A stretch of 64,000 nt of DNA, from positions 1,488,001-1,552,000 of the forward strand of contig BLAL01000252.1 in NCBI GenBank assembly GCA_015698045.1, in the 5' to 3' direction. The position numbers were made by a program, and so were the translations under genes. Every line of letters starts with the position of its first letter. The first letter of the stretch is position 1. A model generated the notes under the pieces. That model worked only from the letters and a program-made list of their open reading frames with translations. It searched no databases and was not told the origin of the DNA. Below, piece after piece: positions 1 through 12,670 of the stretch. This DNA is from Rhizophagus clarus (Eukaryota > Glomeromycota > Glomeromycetes > Glomerales > Glomeraceae).

Positions 1-1310
1 CCGGTAGGACTGATGACCATTCTTATTTTAGACACATTAGGATGTAAAATAGGATGAATTATCCTTCAGAAAAACTATGGAAATTTCTCTATGAACACTA
101 TGAAAATTTTTCTGTGGACACTATGGGCATTTCTATGGACAACTATGGTATTGTTTTTGAGGGTTTTAAGTTTATTGCTTGTTTTCTTCTATATTTGTCC
201 CTAGTGTCCATAGTGTCCATAGTAAAAATAAAGCTGTAGGAAAATTTTTAAAACTTTTCCTATGCTATATATGTTTCATTATATGCGATCATTTTTTATG
301 CTATATGGGTGGTATATGTGTAATATATGCTATACTAAAAAATAAAAAAAAAGTTAAGAGATTTGATTTTTTCTATGAACCTATGGTCAATATGGTCACC
401 CATCTGTAAAGCCTTTCAGAAATCTAAAAGCATCAAAAAGTTTACTTCTAACATCCACAGAAGCGTTCATAGTCCAATTTTTTCTATGGACAACTTTCTA
501 AGGCCAGTTCTATATTGTATCAAACCTTTTAATTTTATCGAAAGCCTCTCCTATTGCCTCTGAAGTTTGCCTGCTCTGAAACATCTTATTTAACTTTTTC
601 TGATGATAATATGCATTCGAATGGCACTTATTTACATGTCAATTACAATATCCATATTTTTTGTATCTAGAAATGGAGGTGCATTATGTATTATTTTGGT
701 TTGGCTCATTTATTTACCAAAAGTGTGCTATTTTATAATCCAACTACTGCCAGCATATTGGCAGGATATTGTAAGCACTTTTAAGACCTCCTGATCATGG
801 TTTAAATTTGACTGAGATAGTGTGTATGCTTTTTTTCAGTTTCTTAGGGCAAAAATTTTACTGGGTCACTTCCTAGGGTAGAGTTTGTTATAGAAGAAAG
901 TGTTTTTTCTTTATTTTATCTTGTTCCTGTATTACTTTCCTTAGGTGCCTTAGATGCCCTAGTAAAATAAAGGTTTAGAAAAAAACTTTTCAGTACATGT
1001 ATCAGTATATTATATGTATGCCATATTTTTACTATACCCATAGATAAAAAAAAAGGTAAAGAAATCTGATTTTTTCTAGGATATCTAGGGCACCTAGAAC
1101 AGACCATTCAAGAAACCATTCTAGTGCCCTAATAAAGTTAATCTGCTATTACACTTCTGCCTCCAGAAGACAAAAATTTCCTAAGGCAGATTTTTTTAGG
1201 GCAGATTTTTCTAGAGCAGATTTTTCTAAGGCATTTAGCTTCTTCCTATGATAATATGTTTTCGAATGGTACTTATCTACATGTAAATTACACATCCTAT
1301 ATGTTGACGC
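1..1310. repeat. Diverged direct duplication, no gene seen
   Basis: Two related stretches, about 185-660 and 925-1305, run in the same order. Each begins with a doubled short word (tccatagtgtccatag against gccttagatgccctag), then a T-rich run, an A-rich run followed by a gattttttcta word, and ends near a tgataatatg(c/t)(a/t)ttcgaatgg word. They are clearly copies but much diverged. Short open frames here have no recognisable content. Confidence 0.55.
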
Positions 1311-3775
1311 AGTAGGTTTTTCACATTGCTTGCAAGGGTTTCACTGATGCCTTTTCCAATGAATTTTGCATCCTTCTGACCAATCACAAACCCATCCACA
1401 CACATTCTTCTCATTAGAAAGATATTGGCAGATAAATTTGCCTCTCATTGGGTATTTCTATCCTTTAGTAATTATATATAATTATTTTTTATTTAAACTT
1501 TTTTTTCAGGACAGTATATCCCAAGTTTAGGATATAGTATACCTTTCAAAAATTTACTAAAATGAACCAATCTGAATATTTTGAGTTTTCAGAGTTCCTC
1601 ACCGATATGCCCAGAGCCCACTATTGTGGATTCAAATCTTCTGATATAGGTGCATCGCTATATAAAATTCACAATGATAGTGTTAGGCTAAGACACTTTT
1701 TTGGTGCAGACAATATGGATGAAATAGAGGCTATACTTTCAGATTGTAAAGGCTATTCCTTATACGAATATATTGATGGTGATGAGTCACTCTGGCCTTT
1801 CATAGATTTTGACTTACCAGTAGAAACATTAAATGCTATCACTTCTAAGCTTTCAGGCAGTTAAGTGAAAAATTCACTTTGTCACGCCTTTAGAGATACT
1901 TATCTAGAAGTATTTTCAAAATGGAATAAAAATTCCATGACCATTGCCGATAGTAGTAATAAGAAAAAATTATCTCTTCATGTCTCAACTTTCAGTATGA
2001 AACTTTCAAACATCACTCAGGTCGCAGTATTCACTGAGCTTGTTCGTAAGAAACTTCTAACTTCTTTTCAGGGTAATAATATTATCGACAACATTGTAAA
2101 TAAACGATCATTTTCCTTGCAGATAGTTGGAACACCTAAATTCATTAAAGAGATTGGAGAACATGTTCGTTTAAAAAAAACTATTCTTCCGAAAAATGGA
2201 ATAGTCTTTGACTTCATGCTTCGTCTGTCCAATGATAAATCAGAAGTTGTAAAAAGTCCTCTCTTAGCTGTTTCAGAGCCAAAAGTCAAAAGATATAATG
2301 ATGATACAAATAGCAAAACTGATCAGGTTGAGTTCAATTTGGTAGAGGAATTGCTCAGAAAGGCTAGCATTGAAGGATTTGATCTCTCATTTCCATCAGA
2401 ATCATCCTCTAATGTCTTTCCTCTTAAACGTATAAGCCCATCATATTGTTCATTATGTGATCAGGAATATACCAACAAAAATGCATATATTATTCGATAT
2501 AAAAAATTTTATAGTTTTCACTGTTACCATGCAGATCAGAAAAAGCCACTAAATGAAAAAAAATCTTCAATAAAGCTTACTCTTAATGAGACAGCTTTAA
2601 ACTGAGAAAAAAACCTTCCAGCTCCAGTAAAATTAGAACGATCTAAAATTTCAAATCTCAATGATTACTATGTATGAAGGATCTAATCCATATGTGTACT
2701 TCAGGTAAGAAATTCTTCTGCGCTGAAGTTTACAAAGCAATTCAGGCAACAGTTGCTTATATTTAAATGACATCAAGATTATGGGTGCTCAAAACAGAGA
2801 ATACAAATGGTGAACTTTATTTTAATATGATGTCAAAACTAGATCTTGATGATTATAAAATCAATATACTTGAGTATAGGGGTGAATCAATAAAGTTAAA
2901 ATCATTGATATCTCAAGCAGTTACTAAAGGTCTAATTCTTTATCACAATATTGATTTTCTTCTATATCTGCTAAATACTTTAGCTCATGATACAAAGTTC
3001 TTTAATCTTTTCATAGGATTTTTAACTAAACCAGTAGCAGAGATAAATAAAGAAATTTTGAAACTGATTCTCTGGCATGTAAAGAATGTAATCTGTAATA
3101 GTGATGAAAGACTTGACGAATATATCTGGAACTGATGGGCATATTTAGTGCAGAAGCCAGAAAAGAAGCCCCAAACTATCTTAGTACTAAAATCTACATT
3201 ACAACAGTGCGGGAAAATATTATTACTGACTTTATTAATGATAAAGTCTTGAAGTCGCACCTCTATTTCACAACGTTAGATATGAAAAAAATTTTTGGAT
3301 GTTTTAATAGTGCCATTCAAGCTCGAAAGCCTATTGTTATGAATAAGATTGAGATGTCTAGTGAGGAATGACATAGATTTAATAGGTATCTTAAATCACT
3401 CATAACAGAACGAATGGTAGCTATAGAGTATAAGGGTCTTGAAACTATATAAATAAATAATTATGTTGGATATATGATTACAAGCAATCAAGATATCCCG
3501 CTCAAAATAGATATAGGAGATTCTCATATAGTTTGTTTTGATGTATCTGCATGATGTAGAGGTAATATAGCATATTTTAATTGACTAGAAGAAATCCTGG
3601 ACCATCCTGATGCAACTGGAGTGATTATGAAATATCTCCTTACTCGTGATTTATTAAATTGGAATTCAAGAGAAATTCCTGCAACTAAAATGAAGAAAGA
3701 AATAATGCGAGACCAACTTTCTAATTCTATTTGATTTTTAATTAATTATATTGCATATTGGAGTGAGGGTGAGAT

Positions 3776-5306
3776 AGGACCCAGAAATATATATATAGGG
3801 GTCAGGTGATGAAAGAAAATTTTACTATGAGCTGTACGCAAGGGTTTTTTATATGAACGGTACGCAAATTTGACACCTGATATTGAAAATACCGCAAAAA
3901 TACGCAAATAAAATTTCAGACCTTAAAATTTTCAATTATTAATTAATTCAGCAAAGTGCAGTATATCATATGATATAGTTTCTATAATCTGCAGTTTGAT
4001 ATCGGTCTTTTTTTTATTAAAAAAAAAAAAAAAATTATATTTGTTTCTCTTTATGTTATGTTAACGAAATATAATGAAATGTATTATATTTTAACAATAT
4101 TTGTATACGAATTTAGATAGCTTTATAATTAGAAAAAAATTTATTATTTTTTTTTTTTTTTGATATTTATATTTGAAAGTTCATTCCTACAATATGTTTA
4201 AATTCCAATTTGAAGTTCCAGTTCAAAATCTACAAAAAGAGATGTTAAAGGATATTAGTGAGTGTTCTTATATAAACCCACTCCTTCTTCCTTTAGAAAT
4301 ACTCACCTATCTTGAATTATTCCAAGTTCTAGTCTAAATTCCGCAAAAAAGAGAAGTTAGCAAACGCTTTATTCAAACTCGCACCCCCCGCTTTTAGAAT
4401 ACTTAACCGTCTCGAATTCCAAATTTTACTTCAAAATCTACAAAAGAGAAGTTAAAGAATGTTAGTAAATACTCTTTAATACATAAAAAATCAAACCCGC
4501 TTATCTCCTTATAGAAATACTTACCCGTCTCGAATTCCAAGTTCTGATCGAATTCTGAAATCTATAAAAAAGAAATTATAAAACATTAGTAAGCATTTTT
4601 TGATAAAATTCCTAAAAATTTGAAACTTACCAATGTAATAAGCTATAAAAAATAGAATAATCTTGATTATGTAGGTACTAAAAAACTAAAAGGAATGTTA
4701 GTAAAATTTTATTAACATTGAATTCTGCTTCTTACACTTAACTCACCATATTTGCAAGAGTCCGTTAGTTCCAATTTATACTTCAGTAGTACCTAGTACT
4801 TTTTTTTTTTATAAATAGTTTTTTTTTTTATTTTTTTAAATCAGTGGAAAAGAAAAAGGTTCGGTTTATAAAAAATCTTTTTTTAAAAAAAAATTCGGTT
4901 ACTAATAATATAAATATTAAAAAAAAATTCAGTTTATAAAACCGATAAAAAATATTAAATATTAAAAAAAAAATTTCGGTTATAAAAACCGATAAAAAAA
5001 TCTTTTAAAAAAAAAAAAATTTAAAACTATAAAATTGTAAATTTTATGATTGATAAATCGTATTTTAGCATATCGAATAATTTTCTACAACAGTATATAT
5101 GATCAGCCAAATAAAAATATAGGTCAAAATACGCAAATTAAATCTTTTACATATAAAAATTTTTGATAAAAATACGCAATCTAATGACCTTACTATGGAC
5201 AAAAATCTCCTAAATTATACGCAAATCAAAACCTTACCCCGTCCAACTCCACTATGATGACGACGCATTGATAGACCCTACCCCTATATGTATATTTCTG
5301 GGTCCT
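3776..5306. mobile_element. Non-autonomous hAT-like DNA transposon inside the helicase fossil
   Basis: Both ends carry a 27-bp terminal inverted repeat starting AGGACCCAGAAATATA with one mismatch. The element is flanked by a perfect 8-bp target duplication GGTGAGAT (3768-3775 and 5307-5314), as in hAT transposons. The 1,531-bp body has no transposase. Inside are about four to five 120-bp tandem units (about 4180-4740), each with an ATTAGTA-centred imperfect hairpin, then AT-rich 45-50-bp units with cggtt...aaccg palindromes (about 4860-5010). TACGCAAAT words are repeated towards both ends. The intact duplication and near-identical ends suggest a fairly recent insertion. Confidence 0.9.
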
Positions 5307-6039
5307 GGTGAGATAGTCAAACCAAAGCGCACAACACTATATCAGACTTATCTTGTATGGTGTAAAGAGAATAGCAAAAAACCATTTTCTAATAGTAATT
5401 TAGGAAAGAAGTTTGCATTTTATGGAATTAATCAAACACATTTACAGACAAATGGAAAAAAAGAATATTATTACATTCTTAACAGTTCTAAAATTGTAGC
5501 TAAGCTTTATGAATCTGGCTTAGGTGATATGGAAGAATTTTCCAATATACCTCAACTTGACTTACCTGAAAATGAGACAGCAGACATACCCATATTTAAT
5601 GTGTCAGAAACTATTTTTTCAAAAATAATCCTGTCTCAGCCAGAAAAGAATCTCCCTCCAAGAGATAAGAAAGCAGATAAACAGGATGATTCAGCCCAAG
5701 TTTTCTTTGACTATGTGACAGAAAATGTGAAATCCACAGGTCAAATGAAGTCAAATCAGTCACCAATTGGTTATGTGACTGATTGGTAACTGATTGGTTA
5801 CCTATTGATGACTGATTCTTTCAATCAGTTATCAATCAGGTATAAAATCCAAATCAGTTATCAACCGGTCATATGACTGATTGATGACTGATTGATGTAC
5901 AGTTGAATTTACCAGTTATCAATAGGTCACATATCAGATTGATGACCGATTGGTTGCTAATTGGCTTATTATATATTAGCAGATTTTTAGATTTTTTCAA
6001 CAATAACATTTTATTTATAAACCATTTTAAACTCTGATA

Positions 6040-8515
6040 GAAAATTTTTTTTGATAGATTTCCTGAGATTCGTATTGATAAATAGAGATTCTTTTTTTTT
6101 GAGATTTCTCTAAGAGTTCATATGGAAAAAGTTCATATGAGATATCTGATAGAAAATTTTTTTGCGAAATTTTTTAGGGTTCGTATGGAAAGGATTTGCA
6201 TGGGATTCTTTAATAGAAAATTTTTTTGAGAAATTTTTTAAGAGTTTATATGAGAAAGGTTCGTATGGGTCTATAGAATATCTGATAGGAAATTTTTTTT
6301 TTGAGAGATTTCCTAAGATTCGTATAGGATATATTTGATAAATAGATTTTTTTTTTTGATTTCTAAGAGTTCATATGGTTATCTGATAGAAAATTTTTTT
6401 TTGGGATTTTTTAAATTTATATGGGAAGAGTTCGTATTTTTCAAGAGTTCATATAGGAAGTATTCATATAGGATATCTTTAATAGAAAATTTTTTTTAAG
6501 AGATTTTCTAAGAGTCGTATGAGAAGGATTCGTATGGGATATTTTAATAAATATTTACCAAGTGTTCATATGGGGTCTTTGCAATAGAAAGGTACGAAAC
6601 TCAAAAAAATTTTTAAATTTACTTTATATGCCAATTATGTTTTTTATACTAAAATAAGTGTAAATTTAATATTGATTAAATTTTTATTTTTTTTTGAGTT
6701 TCGTACCTTTCTATTGCAAAGACCCCATATGGTAAGGGTTCGTATGGAATATCTTTGATAGGAAATTTTTTTTAAGAGATTTTCTAAGAGTTCATATAGG
6801 AAGAGTTCAGAAGAGTTTGGAAAAATTCGTATGGGATATCTGATACAAAATTTTTTTTAAATTTTTTAGGAATAGAATTCTTTAATAGAAAATTTTTTTG
6901 AGAGATTTCTAAAAGTTTATATGGAAAAAGTTCGTATAGGATTCTTTAATAGAAAATTTTTTTTAAGAGATTTTCTTAGAATTCGTGTGGGAAGAGTTCG
7001 TATGGGATATTTTGATAAAGATTTTTCAAGTGTTCATATAGGAAAGATTCATATGAGATATCTGATAGAAAATTTTTTTTGAAATTTTCTAAGAGTTTAT
7101 ATGGGAAGAGTTTGTATGGGATACCTGATAGAAAATTTTTTTGTGAAATTTTTTAGGGTTCGTATAAAAAGGATTTGCATGGGATTCTTTGATAGAAAAT
7201 TTTTTTGAGAGATTTTCTAAGAGTTCATATGGGAAGGATTCGTATGGGTCTATGGGATATATGATAAGAAATTTTTTTTTTGAGAGATTTCCTAAGATTT
7301 GTATAGGATATATTTAATAAATAGATTTTTTTTTTTGATTTCTAAGAGTTCATATGGGTATCTGATAGAAAATTTTTTTTTTTTGGGATTTTCTAAGTTT
7401 ATATGGGAAGAGTTTGTATTTTCCAAGAGTTCATATGGGAAGCGTTCGCATGAGATTCTTTAATAAAAAATTTTTTTTTGAGAGATTTCTAAAAGTTTAT
7501 ATGGAAAAAGTTCGTATGGGATTCTTTGATAGAAAATTTTTTTTAAGAGATTTTCTAAAAATTCGTATAGAAGTTCGTATGAGATATCTGATAGAAAATT
7601 TTTTTGTAAAATTTTTTTAGGGTTCATATGGAAAGGATTCGCATGGGATTCTTTGATAGAAAATTTTTTGGGAGAGATTTCTAAGATTCATATAGGATAT
7701 TTTTGATAAATTGATTTTTTTTTATTTTTAAGAGTTCGTATGGGTTATCTGATAAAAAATTTTTCTTAAGAGATTTTCTAAGAGTTCGTATGAAAAGGTT
7801 CATATGAGGTTCTTTGATAGAAAATTTTTTTTAAGAGATTTTCTTAGTTCATATAGAAAGAATTCGTATGGGATATCTGATAGAAAAATTTTTCTTAAGA
7901 GATTTTCTAAGAGTTCATATGGAAAGGGTTCGTATGGGATTCTTTGATAGAAAATTTTTTTTTAAGAGATTTTTTTAGAATTCGTGTGGGAAGAGTTTGT
8001 ATAGGATATTTTAATAAAGATTTTCTAAGTGTGATTTATATGGTAAGGGTTCGTATGAGATATCTTTGGTAGAAAATTTTTTTTAAGAAATTTTATAAGA
8101 GTTCGTATAGGAAGAGTTTGTATGGGATATCTGATAGAAAATTTTTTGTGAAATTTTTTAGGGTAGGATTCGCATGGGATTCTTTAATAGAAAATTTTTT
8201 TGAGAATTCCTAAAAGTTCATATAGGAAGGATTCGTATGGGATATCCAATAGGAGGGATTCTTTGATAGAAAATTTTTTTGAGAGAGATTTTCTAAGAGT
8301 TTATATAGAATATTTTGGTAAAGATTCCTTTTTTTTGAAATTTTTTATTTAGGGTTCGTATGGATATTTTTGATAGAAAATTTTTTTTTTTTAGATATCC
8401 CAAGATTTGCGTAGGAAATGATTTTTTTTTTTGAATTTTTTAAGATTCAGAGATTTTTTTTTTTTGAGGTTTTCTAAGAGTTTGTATGAGATATTTTTAA
8501 TAGAGAATTTTTTTA
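6040..8515. repeat. AT-rich minisatellite, units of about 60-75 bp
   Basis: More than thirty imperfect units follow the pattern gttcgtatgggatatctgat, then agaaaatttttttt, then gagattttctaagagttcat. Unit length varies through T-run length and small gains and losses. Long open frames here (for example 7414-7620) are by-products of the repeat. A separate MITE sits in the array at 6571-6727. Confidence 0.9.
6571..6727. mobile_element. 157-bp MITE with 39-bp perfect inverted repeats
   Basis: The two ends are perfect inverted repeats of 39 bp starting TGGGGTCTTTGCAATAGAAA, around an AT-rich middle. TA flanks both sides, consistent with a Tc1/mariner-type target duplication. Because the target word CATATG is itself palindromic, a longer duplication cannot be excluded. 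The perfect arms indicate a young insertion into the minisatellite. Confidence 0.92.
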
Positions 8516-8557
8516 AATTTCGTAACATTTTTTTAAAAAGAATACATTTTTTATTAA

Positions 8558-9181
8558 ATTATAATATTAACTTTACCTTTTTTTAATATTACTAATGTTA
8601 TTCTTTTTTTTATATTTTACTAAAAACTCTTAAACTCTTCATAATACTAACTTTTTGTATTTGTGTATTTTATTATAATTATTACTAACTTTTTATATTT
8701 ACGCTTTACTATTTATTTATTAAATATTACTAACTTTATCAGTCATATATTAACATATTATTATAATGAATATTTTTATTTTATAAAGATACTATGTATT
8801 TTATTTGTAATTCTAAATATTATATGCTATAATAAATTTTATTATTCATTATATGATTTTACAAAAATTGGTCTTTCGACCATCAATTGACCATCAATTG
8901 ACCATAATTTGACCATAATTTGACCATGAATCGACCATAATTTAACCATGACCATAATTTGACCATAATTTGACCATCAATCAACCATCAATCGACCATC
9001 AATTAACGATCATTGATCTTTCAATCGGCAACCTGATTTGGTGCCAATTTTTGACATCATCTGGTATCAATTGGGTAGTACAATTTATTGCCGATTGAAT
9101 ATTGATTCGTTTGACTATTCATCAATCCTGATAGCCGATTGATAATCGATTGATAGCTGATTTGACATTATTTGACCTGTG
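8558..9181. repeat. Direct repeat copy A (partner at 9888-10774)
   Basis: The copy starts with a T-rich stretch (ataatattaactttacc), passes an ataaagatactatgtatttt word and a 12-bp gaccataatttg array (about 8877-9010), and ends gacatcatctgg...gacctgtg. Copy B has the same order. The end is a candidate terminal repeat of the surrounding 5-kb insertion. Confidence 0.8.
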
Positions 9182-9184
9182 CAC

Positions 9185-9430
9185 GATTAAGAAAAATTTG
9201 AGCGAACTTTTCTTAAACTTGTATTACAATTGTATAACATGATTACAATTAAGAAAAATTTGATCAAACTTTTCTTAAACTTGTATTACAAATGTAACAT
9301 GATCATAATTAAGAAAAATTCAAGTAAACTTTTTTTAAACTTGTATTACAATTGTAACATGATCACAATTAAGAAAAGTTCAAGCGAACTTTTCTTAAAC
9401 TTGTATTATAAATGTAACATTAATCACGAT
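9185..9430. repeat. Tandem hairpin array, 60-61-bp period, four units
   Basis: Each unit holds an inverted repeat of the form AAGAAAAGTTC-AAGC-GAACTTTTCTT (11-bp stem, 4-nt loop in the best unit, at about 9370). Between hairpins lies aaacttgtattacaattgtaacatgat. The open frame 9230-9433 over the array reads as three repeats of the same peptide and is not taken as a gene. The following 450 bases to 9888 are AT-rich with no feature seen. Confidence 0.85.
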
Positions 9431-9887
9431 TAATCGCAACATATTCAAGTAATATATATATAATACTAAATTTTATTAACAAAATTTTACAATATTATAT
9501 CACGTAACACATGTGATATACAAATAGAAGCTTTTAAAAAAATTAGGTATCCAAAAGTCCAAGGTAAATTTTAATACAAATTTAAAAGATCACTATATAT
9601 ATAACTATATAAGATGAAAAATTACAACATAGTTTTTCAATTTATCTATTATTAACTGATCAAAATTTGGTCTGATCTTTATCACGTGACCTGATCTTAA
9701 CATGCATATAAATAACTAAACGTGACTCTGTTTATTTTTTAAAAAATATACACTCTTTCTTTTCTGTTTTTTTCTTACACTCTTTCTTTTCTATTTACTT
9801 CTTACTCTTATTATATTTTACAGGTATATTAATTATTGTATTTTTGTCATTAAATTTATTGTACTGATTACTAACTATATTTTATTT

Positions 9888-10774
9888 TATAATATTAACT
9901 TTACTTTTTTTTAATGTTATTCTTTTTTTTAATATTACTAATGTTATTCTTTTTTTTATATTTTACTAACATCATCACGTATTTTTTTCTTTTTTTTTTA
10001 TAAATTTTATCAAACTCTTCATAATACTAATTTTTTGTATTTGTGTATTTTATTATAATTATTACTAACTTTTTATATTTATGCTTTACTATTTATTTAC
10101 TAACTTTATCATCAGTCATATACTAATATATTATTATAATGAATGTTTTTATTTTAAATACTTATTAATATAAATAAAGATACTATGTATTTTAATATAA
10201 ATAAAGATACTATGTATTTTAATATAAATAAAGATACTATGTATTTTATTTGTAATTCTAAATATTATGTGCTATAATAAATTTTATTATTCGTTATATG
10301 ATTCTACAAAAATTAATCTTTCAACCATCAATTGACCATAAATTGACCTTCAATTGATCATAAATTGACCATAATTTGATCATAAATTGACTATAAATTG
10401 ACCATAATTTGACCATAATTTAACAATAATTTGACCATAAATTGACCATAAATTGACCATAATTTGACTATAATTTGACTATAAATTAACCATAAATTAA
10501 CCATAAATTGACCATAATTTGACCATAATTCAACCATAAATTGATCATAAATTGATCATATATTGACCATAATTTGACCATCAATTGACCATCAATCAAC
10601 AATCATTGATCTTTCAATTGGTAACCCGATTTGGTGCCAATTTTCAACATCATCTGGCATCAATCAGGTAATACAATTTATTGCTGATTGAATGTCAATT
10701 TGTTTGACTGTTCATCAATCCTAATGACTGATTGATAGCTGATTGATGCCCGATTTAACATTGTTCGACCTGTG
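9888..10774. repeat. Direct repeat copy B with expanded arrays
   Basis: The same sequence order as copy A, enlarged in two places: a triplicated aatataaataaagatactatgtatttt unit (about 10165-10255) and a gaccataaattg/gaccataatttg array of more than twenty units (about 10321-10600). The copy ends gttcgacctgtg at the junction with the helicase-fossil tail. Confidence 0.8.
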
Positions 10775-11451
10775 ACTCCCAATCACCTCAACATCTGGGA
10801 CATCTGAGAGTTCTAAGACTTCTGAACAATTTGAGCCAGTAATCAATAAGCCTAACAAACCCATAAGTAAAAACACGAATACACCTCCTAAAGAAATAAG
10901 TGTCAAGCACGATTCTTCTAAACCTATCAATGAAGTATTATCTACCATACTTCTGTCCAGAGCTCAGCGAGAAGAGCGTCTCAAAAAAAGGGCAGTCAAG
11001 CTTTGTGAAGATCCTGATAAGTTTGTAACTATCACAGAGAAAGATAAACATGATTCACTCACATTCTGGAATAGAATGGAAATAGATTCACAAATGTGTG
11101 CTTGGACTATAGAGTTAGAGAATGATTCTAAAGAGCATATGGACATGATGGTACATGAAAGATTGATAGGGGAAGAAATTATCTGTTGCGGGCTTGAGGA
11201 TAATGGAGTCACAATCTCATAGCTTGATACTGATGAAAAATAGAAAAAACAATAATCATACTCTAGGAGAATAGTATACTTTGGTAAAGAGCGAATAAGA
11301 GTGAATGGCCTAATAAAAACAGATAAAGACCCCACAGTCCTTGGACAAGGGAGAATTATTTATTTTTTTCAAATTGAACTTTCTCCGCATAGTATATACC
11401 AAACAATCTAGATATAACCAAATATCTTACATATTACTAAATAATAATAAT

Positions 11452-12561
11452 ATGGCTGGCATCGCTACTAGATATGTAACAGAAAATGAGCTCAATACTG
11501 AGATAAGTATTGAAGAACTTAGTAAATATGCACCAGCATTAAATATTCTTTTAACAGACAAAGTTAAGAAGGATCATACATGATGACGTCTCAAAAAAAG
11601 ATACAACTTTAGCGAAGAATAGGTATTTACATTAATTCCTAAGCTAACAACTGGTCAGAAAAAAGGAGGAGCCGTACCTAATACCCCCTGATACCATTTC
11701 AGAAGCAGAACTAGAACCAGATGCAGTAAATGTATGCCAAATTTTGCAAAAAGAGACTATTAGAGATTTGGCTCAGTGTATTATCTGAGATAATATTAGC
11801 GAAAAAAATGTAAAAGTTATAGCTAAAGCCTTAGCTAAAATGGCCTTTAATGCCAGTGCTAGCTTATCATGCCCCACTAGACTTCGAAGAGAGTTGAAAG
11901 CCTTTGGAGCCTCGAAAAAAATAATCTCTGCTACAAAAATTTCAGATATAACCTGTTCAGCCAATAAAATCTAAAAGGAGTATAGTAAACAATATGAAGA
12001 TGAAGGGATCCATTATCCAGATCACTTCTCGTTAGAATCAGTTAAGGAGAGATTGGATATGTATGATGTATCCAAAGCTCCTGGCTTACAAGCCCTCGTG
12101 GATATAATGATAATGTTCTGCATCCGCCCTGCTAAAATAAAAACCTTATATATATCTAATGAAGGTGTAACTGGATATGCAAAAAATTGAGGACAATAAG
12201 ACATTCCTTAAGTATTTAGATTACTAGAGAAGAACAAGGAGCGAGCTAGATAATTGCTTATATAGATTCAGGATGCGATTTCTTTCAGACAGTTACGAGA
12301 CCCTGAAAAGTTCAGAGTGTTGTGGTTCAATACATTTCTGAAAAAAGATGAGTTTCTTCCTGAAATTGGTAAACCACTACTTCTTAGTTCTTTACGCAAA
12401 TTAGGGGCAGTATTTACAGTCGTATCGCATGATGCAAAAAATTTATCAGAGGCCATGACTATTGCAAGTAAAGCACTTCACCACTCTTCCGAGAACCATG
12501 CCCCCCCAGCAAAAAACTATACTATAGTAAATTATTGGTTAAGAGGGGAACCTTATAATTA
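11452..12561 (+). pseudogene. Broken tyrosine-recombinase-like gene
   Basis: The reading starts MAGIATRYVTENEL after a T-rich and A-rich leader. The N-terminal part has a helical segment with LSCPTRLRRELKAFGAS. The C-terminal part shows CIRPAKIKTL, matching the R-x-x-E/x-L box around the first catalytic Arg of tyrosine recombinases. Further on are SLRKLG and SHDAKNLSEA, a candidate for the second Arg/His box, and NYTIVNYW with candidate tyrosines. Known relatives are integrases of Crypton-type and virophage-like elements. The gene is broken at about five or more points. It follows the primase-helicase fossil on the same strand with about 220 bp between, which suggests they once belonged to one mobile unit. 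The family call is moderate because it rests on short motifs. Confidence 0.55.
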
Positions 12562-12670
12562 GGCAGATGTATTCAAACTCTTCGATAAAAACTAATCACA
12601 TATAAGGGTATCATTTATTAATTTTATTTTTTTGTTCGCCTAAGATATATCATATATAAAATATCACAAA

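Larger units (their letters stand above)
5735..10774. mobile_element. 5-kb minisatellite-filled insertion with inverted ends
   Basis: The block separates two parts of the primase-helicase fossil. Its left end starts CACAGGTCAAATGAAGTC. The right end, read on the minus strand, starts CACAGGTCGAACAATG, and both ends go on into CAATCAG/CTGATTG-rich sequence. Minus-strand reading from 9181 gives an even closer match (CACAGGTCAAATAATGTC), so the right end is present twice. No target duplication is visible and no gene is present. The content is tandem repeats, listed separately. I read it as a non-autonomous transposon that grew by internal repeat expansion, but boundaries rest on the inverted ends alone. 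Confidence 0.55.
1562..11225 (+). pseudogene. Fossil primase-SF3 helicase gene of a virus-like or mobile element, split by two insertions
   Basis: The recognisable parts are a primase region (about 1.56-2.6 kb), a helicase region (about 2.7-3.77 kb), a helicase C-terminal part (about 5.3-5.74 kb) and an acidic Ser/Thr-rich tail (about 10.78-11.23 kb). The primase part shows a DFDLP motif like the catalytic D-x-D of archaeo-eukaryotic primases, an SLH motif (the s-x-H signature) and a CSLC...HCYH zinc-ribbon-like segment. The helicase part shows a GKN Walker-A-like motif and a TSNQD segment as in D5/DUF5906-type superfamily 3 helicases. Such enzymes start DNA replication in large DNA viruses, virophage-like elements and plasmids. 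The copy is clearly dead, with at least half a dozen breaks besides the two big insertions, so it is old. A capsid gene was not seen, so viral origin is an inference. The family assignment comes from motif reading only. Confidence 0.7.

Noticed and set aside
1312-1445. Minus-strand Cys-rich reading (CGWVCDWSEGCKIHWKR) possibly part of a zinc-binding protein
   Set aside because: Too short, no start or stop context, and only one fragment; could be chance or a remnant.
7414-7620. Open frame inside the 6-8.5-kb minisatellite
   Set aside because: By-product of the repeat unit; unit length varies without regard to reading frame.
9230-9433. Open frame of 67 residues with three peptide repeats
   Set aside because: It is the translation of a hairpin tandem array and has no other coding sign.
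6040-10600. CRISPR-like array from regular repeats
   Set aside because: Eukaryotic context, contiguous imperfect tandem units without unique spacers.
8558-10774. Copies A and B as long terminal repeats of a retrotransposon
   Set aside because: They do not begin TG or end CA, the interval is only 0.7 kb of hairpin repeats, and no primer-binding site or protein is present.
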